From positions 1 to 64,000 of the forward strand of contig ONKD01000013.1 in assembly GCA_900318345.1 (NCBI GenBank): a stretch of 64,000 bases of DNA, in the 5' to 3' direction. Positions 9,064 through 17,694 of this stretch are shown here, in pieces. A program made the translations under genes and the position numbers. The notes beneath the pieces are model-generated. The model did no database searches. It was not told the DNA's origin and worked only from the letters and a program-made list of their open reading frames with translations. Within the stretch, counting starts at the first letter, position 1. Each line of letters opens with the position of its first letter. This DNA comes from an uncultured Prevotellaceae bacterium (lineage in GTDB: Bacteria > Bacteroidota > Bacteroidia > Bacteroidales > Muribaculaceae).

Positions 9064-9576
9064 TCATTTCTCTCCCATGAGTTCCTTGATTTCCCTCACC
9101 TCACGACAATCCCTAGAAGTAGTAATATAGCACATCACGCAAATCACGATCCACAGGATGGCAATGAAAATATTCGGTTTCATCGTACCATTTAGATATT
9201 CAAATCCAAAGATGATGGCAAAGAATGCCACCAACACTATTGTCAAATAGATAGCCAATTTCTTCCTGTCATTGTCATTCACTCTCAGGAGTTCATTTAC
9301 ATCACGGGCTTTGCTCATGCGGGAATTAAACCGGATCGTCAGCCAGGTTGAAATGAAATACAATAGTATGAAGCCAGCCGATTCACAGGCCTTAATAGCA
9401 ATAGGCAGGGTGGAGGTGGTCCATACTAAGAACAAGAAGCATGCAAGGGCGACGATACCCGGTATCATTACCATCTTTTTTGTCTTGGCTGCACGGTCAC
9501 ACTTTTCGATTGATTGTTCAAACAGCTCCTGGATGCGCTGTTCTTTCTCGTTGTTGTTGAATTGTGAAGTTTCCAT
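9064..9576 (-). CDS. Small membrane protein, ELL-linker family, member 1
   Basis: A 170-residue protein with an N-terminal amphipathic segment (EKEQRIQELFEQSIEKC) and membrane helices at about 36-52, 66-82, 107-125 and 135-152. A cytoplasmic linker carries A-R-D-V-N-E-L-L-R-V-N-D between helices 2 and 3, and the C-terminus is REIKELMGEK. The same plan (N-terminal helix, hairpin, x-ELL-xxx-D linker, hairpin, LREL-like tail) recurs in seven other genes of this window. I know no family name for it. It has its own promoter at 9639-9671 and lies 81 nt upstream of outer-membrane barrel A, so it may be expressed with the barrel separately from the rest of the cluster. Confidence 0.72.
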   Translation of the reverse strand: METSQFNNNEKEQRIQELFEQSIEKCDRAAKTKKMVMIPGIVALACFLFLVWTTSTLPIAIKACESAGFILLYFISTWLTIRFNSRMSKARDVNELLRVNDNDRKKLAIYLTIVLVAFFAIIFGFEYLNGTMKPNIFIAILWIVICVMCYITTSRDCREVREIKELMGEK

Positions 9577-9613
9577 AATGAAGAAGTATTTTAGAGTTGA
9601 ATTATACTTTTCT

Positions 9614-9671
9614 AGTGTACTACTTAACTAGTACACTGCAAAGGTATAACAACTCAATCCTATTTTCCAAA
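9614..9671 (-). promoter_or_regulatory. Promoter with overlapping inverted repeat before ELL member 1
   Basis: On the minus strand TTTG (9671-9668) is followed after 21 nt by TACCTTTG (9646-9639). The inverted repeat AGTGTAC/GTACACT (9614-9620 and 9631-9637) covers the expected transcription start, which makes it a candidate operator. Confidence 0.6.
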
Positions 9672-9747
9672 TTATTTAACATTTTTTAAAGATTTTCTTT
9701 GTTTCTATCTCTTTTTTGCTCTTTAGACGCACTGAGACATCAATTTG

Positions 9748-10353
9748 CTACACGCTAGCCTCACTTTTTTCATCTTCCTGCTCGACAAGCTCCCTCAACC
9801 GTTCGACGTGCTTAATGGCGTATGAGTTAGCTGAAAGGAATATTTTCCTGCGCAACTTAGGCGATAAGACATAGCAGGCAATGAACAAAGCTAACAATAT
9901 AAAGATGGGGATGAAAATATAGTCCAGAGTATCAAGATGAGCAAAATCGGTGTCTATAATCATAACGAAAAGGTAATAGCAAAAAATAAAAAACAAAATA
10001 GCTAAACCACTGATGATCAATTTTTTCTCCATGCCTGTCAATCGATCAATGGTCGACAGCAGTTCGCTGGCGTCATCAGTCCTACTTATTTTTCTGTAAT
10101 TCAAGTACCGGAGTAGGCCAAAAAAGCTAACTGCTGCAAATCCTAGTGGCAAGATCATGTCATCCATTGAACCCTTTAGATAGTTCCATATATACAATGC
10201 AGACATTAGGGCAAAAACGATAGCCTCGGTAAGTCTTTCATGGCCATGTTTTACAAAGTAATTCTTGATGTAATCAACGAGCTCTTTCTTACTCATCTCG
10301 TTCAAACCGTCCTGTTCCTTGCTCTGGGAATTGAATATTTGTTTTAGTTCCAT
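9748..10353 (-). CDS. Small membrane protein, ELL-linker family, member 2
   Basis: A 201-residue protein with helices at about 42-58, 66-84, 112-132 and 144-164. Between helices 2 and 3 lies TDDASELLSTIDRLTG. The C-terminus VERLRELVEQEDEKSEASV is almost identical to that of member 8 (23527-24069), and even the DNA beyond the stop codon (GCAAATTGATG) is shared. The 20 nt before the start codon (AAAACCTAGAGATT) are shared with member 6 at 22359-22916. The start was chosen because of that conserved leader. It has the general look of an inner-membrane protein with both ends in the cytoplasm. The function is unknown. Confidence 0.72.
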   Translation of the reverse strand: MELKQIFNSQSKEQDGLNEMSKKELVDYIKNYFVKHGHERLTEAIVFALMSALYIWNYLKGSMDDMILPLGFAAVSFFGLLRYLNYRKISRTDDASELLSTIDRLTGMEKKLIISGLAILFFIFCYYLFVMIIDTDFAHLDTLDYIFIPIFILLALFIACYVLSPKLRRKIFLSANSYAIKHVERLRELVEQEDEKSEASV

Positions 10354-10395
10354 AATCTCTAGGTTTTAATTGTTTTTTTACTCCTTAGACGCAAC

Positions 10396-10431
10396 AATAA
10401 TCGGGAAAACTACAAAATTCTTCCGATTATT
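10396..10431 (-). terminator. Possible hairpin after ELL member 3
   Basis: AATAATCGG (10396-10404) pairs with CCGATTATT (10423-10431) just past the stop codon of the gene ending at 10463. The loop is 18 nt and no strong U run follows, so this may be an attenuator or simply a stem in the message. Confidence 0.3.
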
Positions 10432-10462
10432 TTCAAAATTAACAAATTTGATGTTTGTCTTC

Positions 10463-11125
10463 CTACTTTAGAAGTTCGCGCAGTTGCTTGATTTCATTAT
10501 CGGGGCCATCGTTTTTGGGGTTATATCCGGTATATCTCCTATACAAGAAAGTGCCGATGCTCAAGACTATAAATATTATGCCATCGGTAATATCACCCAT
10601 TACTATCAGGCATATTGAAAGAACAATAGCCGCAAACCACCACAGCATGTCTTCGGTGTCCATTTTGGCAGACAAGAGCTCCCTAGCCAAGATAAGAATG
10701 TTGATGACTTTGATTTCCAATGTGCTAGCAGAGATGATCGCATAAGCTATCGCGCCAACTGAGGCAATAGCTATGAGGTACCATTTCACTTTGCGCTCTT
10801 GATCAAGTATTCTTATCAATTCCCGAGCATCACTTACTTTATTAATCCGTTTTCCTGTAATGTAGGGGGAAAAGGTTTGGAAGAGAATGAAGACGCCAAT
10901 TAAGGTCCATATGGCAATGACAGCCCACTTGGGTCCGTCTATGATACTGATGTCAACCATATCCTTCGCTTCTGGTGCGTTTGTGTAATGGCCAAAGCCA
11001 ACCAATAGAACAAAGACGATGATGAGAATAATGTTCACGATAAATTTGGTTTTCATGCGGGCATAGTCGCGCTTGATGCTTCCCATCAGCCACTCGATCT
11101 CATGTTTCTTTTCATTCTCATCCAT
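10463..11125 (-). CDS. Small membrane protein, ELL-linker family, member 3
   Basis: A 220-residue protein. Its first 23 residues (MDENEKKHEIEWLMGSIKRD and on) are identical to those of member 4, and its last residues (EIKQLRELLK) nearly so. Membrane helices fall at about 27-45, 66-84, 114-133, 160-177 and 181-195. The linker between helices 2 and 3 reads KVSDARELIRILDQERK. The nearby 3' flanks of members 3 and 4 also match, so the two are a recent tandem duplication. The extra helices in the second half set this pair apart from the four-helix members. No catalytic motif is visible. The function is unknown. Confidence 0.72.
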   Translation of the reverse strand: MDENEKKHEIEWLMGSIKRDYARMKTKFIVNIILIIVFVLLVGFGHYTNAPEAKDMVDISIIDGPKWAVIAIWTLIGVFILFQTFSPYITGKRINKVSDARELIRILDQERKVKWYLIAIASVGAIAYAIISASTLEIKVINILILARELLSAKMDTEDMLWWFAAIVLSICLIVMGDITDGIIFIVLSIGTFLYRRYTGYNPKNDGPDNEIKQLRELLK

Positions 11126-11170
11126 AATAGTAGTTTTTTGAATTATTGGCCGATTTTGATGTTTGTCTCG

Positions 11171-11800
11171 TTACTTTAGAAGCTCGCGCAGTTCCTTGAT
11201 TTCAGCTTCAGGACCATCATTTCTTGGTTCATATCCGATAAATCTTTTCACTAGGAATGTTACGACAATTATAATGAGCATGATGATTCCAAAGAATACC
11301 TCTCCCAGGATAATTATGCCGATTGCAGCTACACAAGCTACCAGCCAAGGTATCAATTTTTTAGTGTCCTCAGCAACTATAAACGCATAAATTAAACTGT
11401 AAAGGAATACTGCCGCCATCTCTCTCAAATCATCAGTAGAAAAATATAACAAAACCAATCCCGCCACTACAATAATGACTAGAAAAGGCAGATACAGTTT
11501 GCGGTTATTGTCATAAATCCGTAGCAACTCGCGGGCATCTTCAACTTTTTCAATCCGTTTCCCTGTTACGTAATCCATGAAGCCATAGCCAAGGCAAACA
11601 GCTCCAATGATGATACATAATACAGTATCGGCTAGTGACATCAGTTCATGATTGCTGAACAATAAGTATATGCACAAGCCCACAAACACACAGAAAATGA
11701 AAATGAGTGTAAAGATATTGTTTTTATTGATACGGGCATAGTCGCGCTTGATGCTACCCATCAGCCACTCAATCTCATGTTTTTTTTCATTCTCGTCCAT
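11171..11800 (-). CDS. Small membrane protein, ELL-linker family, member 4
   Basis: The ATG at 11800 is chosen over the one at 11809 because it reproduces exactly the N-terminus of member 3 (MDENEKKHEIEWLM). The 209-residue product has about five to six membrane helices, the linker KVEDARELLRIYDNNRK and the C-terminus EIKELRELLK. It begins 12 nt after the stop codon of the GH31 gene, which argues for translational coupling and a shared message. The function is unknown; the protein is an inner-membrane type with charged cytoplasmic ends. Confidence 0.74.
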   Translation of the reverse strand: MDENEKKHEIEWLMGSIKRDYARINKNNIFTLIFIFCVFVGLCIYLLFSNHELMSLADTVLCIIIGAVCLGYGFMDYVTGKRIEKVEDARELLRIYDNNRKLYLPFLVIIVVAGLVLLYFSTDDLREMAAVFLYSLIYAFIVAEDTKKLIPWLVACVAAIGIIILGEVFFGIIMLIIIVVTFLVKRFIGYEPRNDGPEAEIKELRELLK

Positions 11801-11812
11801 AAAGTTCATTTC

Positions 11813-14212
11813 TTAATATTTGTCGATTTCGATAATGGTCGTTTGGGCGATATCAGGAATCGATACGGGGATAGTGAGCGTTCTAGTTTGCTTATCATAA
11901 CCCACGCCCTTGGCTTTCTTGCCGTTGATTTTCACCTTCTTAGGCTTAGGGATGGAGGGAATCACCAGGCGATAGTCCTTGTTGGGCGTGTCTCCGTCGA
12001 TGTTGCCCCTGCCCTGGATGTTGATGTAACACGTCCTTCCCTGCGGTGTGGCGACAAATTGGATCTCGCGGTGCTTATCTCTATCGAGTGTGCCTGTGGA
12101 ATGCAGGTCGTCGTCAAACAGGGTATAGGTTGACGGCGTGTCACTGAGATAATAAATAAGGTCTAGCTTGTCGGGATTGTAATCGCCCACATTCTGCATC
12201 TCATAGTTGGCTTGAGGGATGAAAGATCCGGCGCGGACAAACAGTGGCAGCACCTCGATGGGTGCGTCATAGTTGATTGTGCTGTGACCCTCATAGCGGC
12301 GCTCGGGGTGGTTCATGTCAACCCATGTGCCGTCGGGGAAGGTGATCTGGCGGCTCACGGCACCCTGTTGCATCACGGGAGCCACCATCACGTTGCGGCC
12401 CCACAGGTACTGGTCATTGATGTGGTCATAGCGGGCGAAATTCATGTCGTCCTCATACATGCCCAGCGGCCTCACCAGGGGCAGTCCGTTGCGGGCGTTG
12501 TCATAGGCCAGCGTGTAGTTATAGGGCAGCCACCTGTAGCGCTCCTTGATGATGCGCAGCGTCAGGTCGCCAAACTCCTTGTAGTTGTAGGGCTCGGCCT
12601 GGTAGGTCGAGTGGGTGCGCAGCATGGGTGAGAACAGACCCAATTGCAGCCAGCGGATGTAGAGTTCGCCATCGCGCTTGTTAGCGGGATCAACAGCAAA
12701 TCCGCCCACGTCATGAGACATGTAGCCCAGTCCGCTCAGGCCCGTGTTGAGCATGATGGTCACCTGGGGCTGCATACCGCCCCACGAGCGGGAAACGTCG
12801 GTCGACCAGGGGAAAACAGAGTAGCGCTGCAGGCCAGCAGTGCCGGCGCGCATCATCACCATCGGGCGACGGTCGGGGTACTCCTCCTTGAACATATCAT
12901 AGATGATCTTGCTCCACTCGTTGCCGTAGTAGTTGTGATATTGCTCGGCGGTCAGACCGTTCCAGTGGCGGATTTCCAGAGGGTGCTTCTCGGGCTCGCC
13001 CAGGTCGCCCCACCAGCCGGTCACGCCCTCCTCGGTGAGCGATTTGTAGCGGTTGCGCATCCATTGGCGCGTGGCGGGGTTGGACACGTCAAACATGCCG
13101 CCCTGGCCCACCCAGATGGTCACCGTGTGGGTCGTGTCGGTGCCGTCGGTCTTGCAGAACAGGCCCTGCGGGTCTAGCAGGCGGTAGTTGTCGATGGCGC
13201 GCCCGTTGGTCAGCACATAGGGCTGTGAGATGGTCACCACGTTTACGCCTTTCTCCTTGAAGTCGCGCATCATCTGGCGGTGGTCAGGCCATTGGTCCTT
13301 GTCCCATTCCAGGCGGCCCATGTCTTCCTCCTTGCCATACCAGTACAGGTCAAACACGATGCCATCCAGCGGATAGCCCTCGCGCTTGAGCGTATCGACC
13401 ACGCCCTCGCTCTCGCGCTGGTCGTGGTAGCCATACTTCGAGGTGATATAACCCAGTGTCCATAGTGGCGGCAGCTCCTGACGGCCCGTGAGCCAGGTAT
13501 AGTTCTTGACCACGTTCTCGACACGGCCGTTGCCGTCGATGACGTAATAGGAGATGGGTTGCGGCGAGGTAGTGGTATATTCCAGTTGTCTGTCACCCAG
13601 GACGAGCGATGACTTGCAGAAGTCGTCAAACAACAGGCCGTAGCCTTTGGACGAAATCACCATCGGCATGGTGATGCCCATCAGCTTGGTGCGGGCTTCG
13701 CCCATCTGGTAGCCGTAGTTCTGGCTATTATAGTTGATGAGTGTGTCGCCTGCTAGGTTAAACGAGTAACCGCGCTCGCCAGCACCATAGAATGACTCTC
13801 CTGGTTTATGCATCAGCACCACCCGTGACGAGTCGCGTTTGCGCAGGTTATCCATAAAATAGTCGGTATTTCCATGATATGCCTCAATCAAGCCAGATGG
13901 CTTTGATAAGGACACGGTCAGGCCGTTTTCGGTGACTATTGAGCCCACTTGGCTGTTTTCGTTTATCTTCACCTTGGGGACGCGGCCGTTCAAGGCCTTG
14001 TCGCTGGCCAGGGTCTGTAACCGCGTGCCGTTCCATCCATCGGGCACCACATCCACCTTCACGATGTCATCGCTGATGGCGGTAAAGGTGATGGTCTGGT
14101 GACGCGTCGTGTCGTTGACTGTCAAACTCCTCTCTTGCCCCGTAGCAACCATCGCCATCATGGTCACAGTGACCAGGGTTATCATCCTGATAAGTCTCAT
14201 ATCTCTATTCAT
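11813..14212 (-). CDS. Glycoside hydrolase family 31 (alpha-glucosidase or transglucosylase)
   Basis: A 799-residue protein with a signal peptide (residues 1-25, cleaved near VATGQ). An N-terminal galactose-mutarotase-like beta domain is followed by a (beta/alpha)8 barrel. The nucleophile is Asp403 in GWWGDLGEPE and the probable acid/base Asp472 in FPWSTDVSRSW, 69 residues apart. The DLGEPE form resembles the oligosaccharide 4-alpha-glucosyltransferase branch of GH31 (Cellvibrio Agd31B) more than plain xylosidases. A C-terminal beta-sandwich closes the protein. It should act on alpha-glucans in the periplasm or at the surface. It is embedded in the membrane-protein run, overlapping member 5 upstream by 8 nt and preceding member 4 by 12 nt, which is unusual company for a GH31. 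The internal Met5 is an alternative start. Confidence 0.88.
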   Translation of the reverse strand: MNRDMRLIRMITLVTVTMMAMVATGQERSLTVNDTTRHQTITFTAISDDIVKVDVVPDGWNGTRLQTLASDKALNGRVPKVKINENSQVGSIVTENGLTVSLSKPSGLIEAYHGNTDYFMDNLRKRDSSRVVLMHKPGESFYGAGERGYSFNLAGDTLINYNSQNYGYQMGEARTKLMGITMPMVISSKGYGLLFDDFCKSSLVLGDRQLEYTTTSPQPISYYVIDGNGRVENVVKNYTWLTGRQELPPLWTLGYITSKYGYHDQRESEGVVDTLKREGYPLDGIVFDLYWYGKEEDMGRLEWDKDQWPDHRQMMRDFKEKGVNVVTISQPYVLTNGRAIDNYRLLDPQGLFCKTDGTDTTHTVTIWVGQGGMFDVSNPATRQWMRNRYKSLTEEGVTGWWGDLGEPEKHPLEIRHWNGLTAEQYHNYYGNEWSKIIYDMFKEEYPDRRPMVMMRAGTAGLQRYSVFPWSTDVSRSWGGMQPQVTIMLNTGLSGLGYMSHDVGGFAVDPANKRDGELYIRWLQLGLFSPMLRTHSTYQAEPYNYKEFGDLTLRIIKERYRWLPYNYTLAYDNARNGLPLVRPLGMYEDDMNFARYDHINDQYLWGRNVMVAPVMQQGAVSRQITFPDGTWVDMNHPERRYEGHSTINYDAPIEVLPLFVRAGSFIPQANYEMQNVGDYNPDKLDLIYYLSDTPSTYTLFDDDLHSTGTLDRDKHREIQFVATPQGRTCYINIQGRGNIDGDTPNKDYRLVIPSIPKPKKVKINGKKAKGVGYDKQTRTLTIPVSIPDIAQTTIIEIDKY

Positions 14213-14897
14213 TATTTTTTGTGTTTGTATTCATTTCAATCCTTGACTCGCTCTCTTTCACGAGTTCTCGCAAGCGCTTGAAATCTTGCTCGTCTTCTTC
14301 ATCCAAGCCTTCACTATCTTTATTTGCAAATAATGATTTTTCCCCTCTCATGATTGAAAGCATCGCTATAAGAAGGGACAATTCCACGAGAAGCCCAACT
14401 CGAGAGAAGTAGAGCAAGACACTCTCTACTATCAATAGAATGATACCTACCCATAACCTCAACCTTTGTTGCATGGCCAGCCATCCAGCGAGAATCAGCA
14501 ATAACCCGCTTAAGATTATGCATGCTTTAGACACAAAACCACCATCACCCCAAAAAGCCATGACAACAACAATAACCATAAAAATAGTTGACTGGATTTT
14601 CCACATCCGGTCATGGGCGGCCAACAATTCCTGGGGAGTCTCGGCACGGGCCATCCTTTTGTGAGAGACATAACTAATCAGTGCCGACAAGAGGAACACT
14701 CCCCCCAATAACAACATGAGAGGCACTACCGAAAAGTCATTAGCACCACCAAAGAAGAACATCATTATAAGGCCAAAGGCGATGAGTATAATGGACAAGA
14801 AAAGGAGCGTATAAGTCGTGCTACGCCCTCCGATAGCCGATCGTTTGATGCTTCTCATTAACCACTCTATCTCTTTGTTTCTTTCTTCTTCGGTCAT
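14205..14897 (-). CDS. Small membrane protein, ELL-linker family, member 5
   Basis: The ATG at 14897 is preferred over a GTG at 14906, because the resulting N-terminus MTEEERNKEIEWLMRSIKR lines up with members 3 and 4. The 230-residue protein has several membrane helices, the linker AETPQELLAAHDRMWK, and a C-terminal cytoplasmic region with FKRLRELVKESES followed by a polar tail. Its stop codon overlaps the GH31 start by 8 nt, so the two are translationally coupled. It is the first gene of the cluster and has its own promoter. The function is unknown. Confidence 0.72.
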   Translation of the reverse strand: MTEEERNKEIEWLMRSIKRSAIGGRSTTYTLLFLSIILIAFGLIMMFFFGGANDFSVVPLMLLLGGVFLLSALISYVSHKRMARAETPQELLAAHDRMWKIQSTIFMVIVVVMAFWGDGGFVSKACIILSGLLLILAGWLAMQQRLRLWVGIILLIVESVLLYFSRVGLLVELSLLIAMLSIMRGEKSLFANKDSEGLDEEDEQDFKRLRELVKESESRIEMNTNTKNNE

Positions 14898-14925
14898 AAC
14901 ATGCACTTATTTAATTACTTTGTTG

Positions 14926-14956
14926 CAAAATTACTAACTATTGTTGGAAAAATCAA
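14926..14956 (-). promoter_or_regulatory. Promoter of the first ELL cluster
   Basis: On the minus strand TTG (14956-14954) is followed after 20 nt by TAATTTTG (14933-14926), 28 nt before the ATG of member 5. It probably drives the whole run down to about 6.3 kb, since no strong terminator is seen inside it. Confidence 0.6.
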
Positions 14957-15042
14957 CAGTTCTCATTCAAAAAACTAAACTATGTCAACATTGTGTGAAT
15001 AGAATGTAAATAATCCCTGTGTGACATCCCAATGTTTTGTTG

Positions 15043-15050
15043 TACTTTTG
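15043..15050 (+). promoter_or_regulatory. Candidate -7 box for dnaB
   Basis: TACTTTTG matches the TAnnTTTG consensus. No clear TTTG lies 19-21 nt upstream, so this is only half of a promoter. If used, it gives a 5' leader of about 135 nt that contains the repeats at 15070-15162. Confidence 0.4.
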
Positions 15051-15069
15051 TCCTCGCAAAAAAACGAAT

Positions 15070-15162
15070 CGCGGATGCTCAATTCGATTAATTCGTGTAA
15101 TTCGTGGATTTAAGAAAGAACGCGGATGCTCAATTAGAATAATTCGCGCAATTCGTAGTTTT
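15070..15162 (+). repeat. Two imperfect 42-nt repeats in the dnaB leader
   Basis: Two copies (15070-15111 and 15121-15162, period 51) begin CGCGGATGCTCAATT and continue with ATTCG-rich sequence. A shorter degraded piece, GCGCAATTAGTAG, follows at about 15169. They lie directly before the dnaB start codon. Confidence 0.65.
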
Positions 15163-15190
15163 TAAAAAGCGCAATTAGTAGTTTTAAGAT

Positions 15191-16768
15191 ATGGAAGAAT
15201 TTGAAGTTGGCAAGCAGGCGCGTCGCCGCCCATCCCGTCCCACCCACGAGCCCGAAATCGTGGGCGAGTTTGGCAAACTGCCACCTCAGGACACCTCGCT
15301 CGAGGATGCCGTCCTGGGTGCCATCATGCTCGAGAAAGACGCTTACAACAACGTGTGCGAGATCCTCAAGCCCGAGGCGTTCTATAATCCCGCTAACCAA
15401 AAGATATATGAGGCCATCCAGTCACTGGCGGCTAACGGCAAGCCCATCGATATGCTCACCGTCACCGACCAGTTGCGCACCAACAAGGTGCTCGACGAGG
15501 TGGGTGGGGCAGTGCGCATCAGCGAGTTGACGGGCCTCGTCTCCAGCGCCGCCAATGTCGAGTTCCATGCCCGCATCGTCGCCCAGAAGTACATCGCCCG
15601 CGAGCTCATCAGCTACAGCAGCCAGGTGCAGTCGCTGGCCTTCGACGAGTCCATCGATGTCTATGACCTCATGCAGGAGGCCGAGGGAAAACTCTTCGAG
15701 ATTTCCAAGAATACCCTCAAGCGCGACGTCATCCCCATCGAGAACGCCTTGCAGGATGCCATCAAGAAGATAGAGGAGGCTGCTAACCGCGAGAGCGGAC
15801 TGAGCGGTCTGGAAACGGGTTACCACAAACTCGACAGTTTGACTGGCGGCTGGCAAAACAGCGACCTCATCATCATCGCGGCACGTCCCGCCATGGGTAA
15901 GACGGCTTTCGTCCTGTCGATGGCTAAGAATATGGCAGTCGATTACAACTACCCCGTGGCCGTTTTCTCGCTCGAGATGTCGAGCCTGCAGCTCGTTAAC
16001 CGTCTCATCAGCAACGTCTGTTCGCTCGAGGGTGAGAAAATCAAGAGCGGTCAGCTGGATCCACCCCAATGGGAGAACCTGATTACCCGCACCCGTAGCC
16101 TGAGCACGGCACCGCTGTATATCGACGACACGCCCTCACTCTCCATCTTTGAGCTGAGGACCAAGGCACGCCGACTCGTCCGTGAGAAGCAAGTGAAAAT
16201 CATCATCATCGACTACCTACAGCTCATGAACGCTACGGGCATGAAGTTCGGAAGCCGTGAGCAGGAGGTGAGCACCATCTCCCGTAACCTCAAGCAGCTC
16301 GCCAAGGAACTCGACATCCCCATCATCGCACTCTCGCAGCTCAATCGTAGCGTCGAGACGCGTTCTGCCGATGATAAGCTCGGCAAGCGCCCGCAATTGA
16401 GCGACTTGCGTGAGTCGGGAGCCATCGAGCAGGATGCCGACATTGTCTGCTTCATCCACCGCCCTGAGTACTACACCAAATCGGCCGTCGATGCCGAGGG
16501 CAACGACATCCGTGGCAAGGCTGAGTTCATTGTCGCTAAGCACCGTAGCGGTGCCACCGACACTATCCCCCTGCGATTTGTCAAGAAATATGCTCGATTC
16601 GATAACGATGACGACAGCTTCAACCTCACTGGCGAGACCACCTATGAGTCCAAGATGAACTCCAGTGACTCCACTGCTGGACCCTCAATGGCCAACGACG
16701 GCTTCACGCCGCCACCGCCCAACGTGGACTTCATGCAGGGCCCCGAGGAGCAGCCTTCCCCCTTCTAA
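15191..16768 (+). CDS. dnaB: Replicative DNA helicase DnaB
   Basis: A 525-residue protein, the ring helicase that unwinds DNA ahead of the replisome. An N-terminal helical domain (about 30-180, starting PPQDTSLEDAVLGAIMLEKD) binds primase. A RecA-like C-terminal domain follows, with Walker A ARPAMGKTAF (Lys237, Thr238), the Walker B region IIIIDYLQLM, and the conserved SGAIEQDAD and KHRSGATD stretches. The length is normal once a basic N-terminal extension (KQARRRPSRPTHE) and a Pro-rich tail (PPPPNVDF) are allowed for. No intein interrupts the ATP site, which is a frequent intein location in dnaB. Confidence 0.96.
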   Translation: MEEFEVGKQARRRPSRPTHEPEIVGEFGKLPPQDTSLEDAVLGAIMLEKDAYNNVCEILKPEAFYNPANQKIYEAIQSLAANGKPIDMLTVTDQLRTNKVLDEVGGAVRISELTGLVSSAANVEFHARIVAQKYIARELISYSSQVQSLAFDESIDVYDLMQEAEGKLFEISKNTLKRDVIPIENALQDAIKKIEEAANRESGLSGLETGYHKLDSLTGGWQNSDLIIIAARPAMGKTAFVLSMAKNMAVDYNYPVAVFSLEMSSLQLVNRLISNVCSLEGEKIKSGQLDPPQWENLITRTRSLSTAPLYIDDTPSLSIFELRTKARRLVREKQVKIIIIDYLQLMNATGMKFGSREQEVSTISRNLKQLAKELDIPIIALSQLNRSVETRSADDKLGKRPQLSDLRESGAIEQDADIVCFIHRPEYYTKSAVDAEGNDIRGKAEFIVAKHRSGATDTIPLRFVKKYARFDNDDDSFNLTGETTYESKMNSSDSTAGPSMANDGFTPPPPNVDFMQGPEEQPSPF

Positions 16769-16902
16769 CTCTTGTTTATTCAAGAAAGCGGATGCCTCTC
16801 TAACCTCTAACCTCTAAACTCTAAACTGCGAGCGCAGCGAGCTTAGGCTAGAAATTGGCATCATTTTTGCAGGAACATGTTCATGTAATACTAATTAATT
16901 AA

Positions 16903-17232
16903 ATGAATAAAGATATGTTACTATCAACAACTCCGCAAATCGAGGGTTACAACATCCGTGAGTATAAGGGCATTGTCACTGGCGAGACCATCATCGGCGC
17001 CAACTTCTTGAAAGACATCTTCGCTGGCATCCGCGACATCGTCGGCGGACGTTCGGCCAGTTACGAGAAAGTGCTCCGTCAGGCCAAGGACATCGCTATG
17101 AACGAGATGATTGAGCGAGCCCAAGAAATGGGGGCCAACGCCATCGTGGGCATCGACATCGACTACGAGACCATCGGCAAGGACAACTCCATGCTCATGG
17201 TAGCCACCAGCGGCACCGCAGTCGTGATCTAA
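16903..17232 (+). CDS. UPF0145 (YbjQ-like) protein
   Basis: A 109-residue protein matching the YbjQ family throughout: [20 protein letters not shown] at the start, then a central RSASYEKVL helix, [13 protein letters not shown] and a C-terminal strand ATSGTAVVI. Members form pentameric beta-barrel-like rings. They have been called heavy-metal-binding by homology, but no metal ligands such as paired Cys are visible here. It stands alone after dnaB, 134 nt downstream. The biological role is not established. Confidence 0.88.
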   Translation: MNKDMLLSTTPQIEGYNIREYKGIVTGETIIGANFLKDIFAGIRDIVGGRSASYEKVLRQAKDIAMNEMIERAQEMGANAIVGIDIDYETIGKDNSMLMVATSGTAVVI

Positions 17233-17694
17233 CCATCAGCCGAGGCTAGCAACACAGGGACGGTCGGTTCTCGCCCTCAAGGCGACCCCTCCGTCCCTTT
17301 CTTTGTGCGGTGGTGTTGCCACCGCCTCTCCTTTCCCTCCCGTTCTCTCCGTTTTCTCCATCTCGTTCTGTGTGCGGTGGCGTTGCCACCGCTGCTGCTT
17401 TTTGGCATGGCGCCCTCTAAAGGGCATCTCCTACCTTTGCGCCAGCATGGGGACAAAATCACCATTTAACATTCTTTATGAATCCCGCACCACCCCCTCA
17501 TAAAAACGCCAAAATGCCACCATTCTGATAAACAGTGAATTACAATTTTCTGCCCAAAACATCGTTCTGCCTTTTGACGTCAATCGTGCTGCCTTAGATA
17601 TGGCTTTTTTCCGTAAGAATATCGTGTGTTTTAGGGATTTTCCCTAAATTTGCCAGCTGAAACCAAAACATATACCTTATTAATTATTGATATA
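17233..17694. other. Intergenic region with two copies of a hairpin
   Basis: This 462-bp spacer between the UPF0145 and M13 genes has no credible gene. It holds two near-identical hairpins, GCGGTGG-TGTTG-CCACCGC (17307-17325) and GCGGTGG-CGTTG-CCACCGC (17374-17392), each preceded by TGT, on a pyrimidine-rich plus strand. TAAATTTG at 17645-17652 matches the -7 consensus and lies 42 nt before the M13 start. Confidence 0.55.
17645..17652 (+). promoter_or_regulatory. Candidate -7 box for the M13 peptidase
   Basis: TAAATTTG fits TAnnTTTG. The -33 element is weak (TGTTTT at the right distance). A small inverted repeat, TTAGGGATTTTCCCTAA, overlaps its 5' side and could be a regulatory site. Confidence 0.4.

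Noticed and set aside
15191-16768. An intein in dnaB
   Set aside because: The protein reads through Walker A and B without interruption and has normal length.
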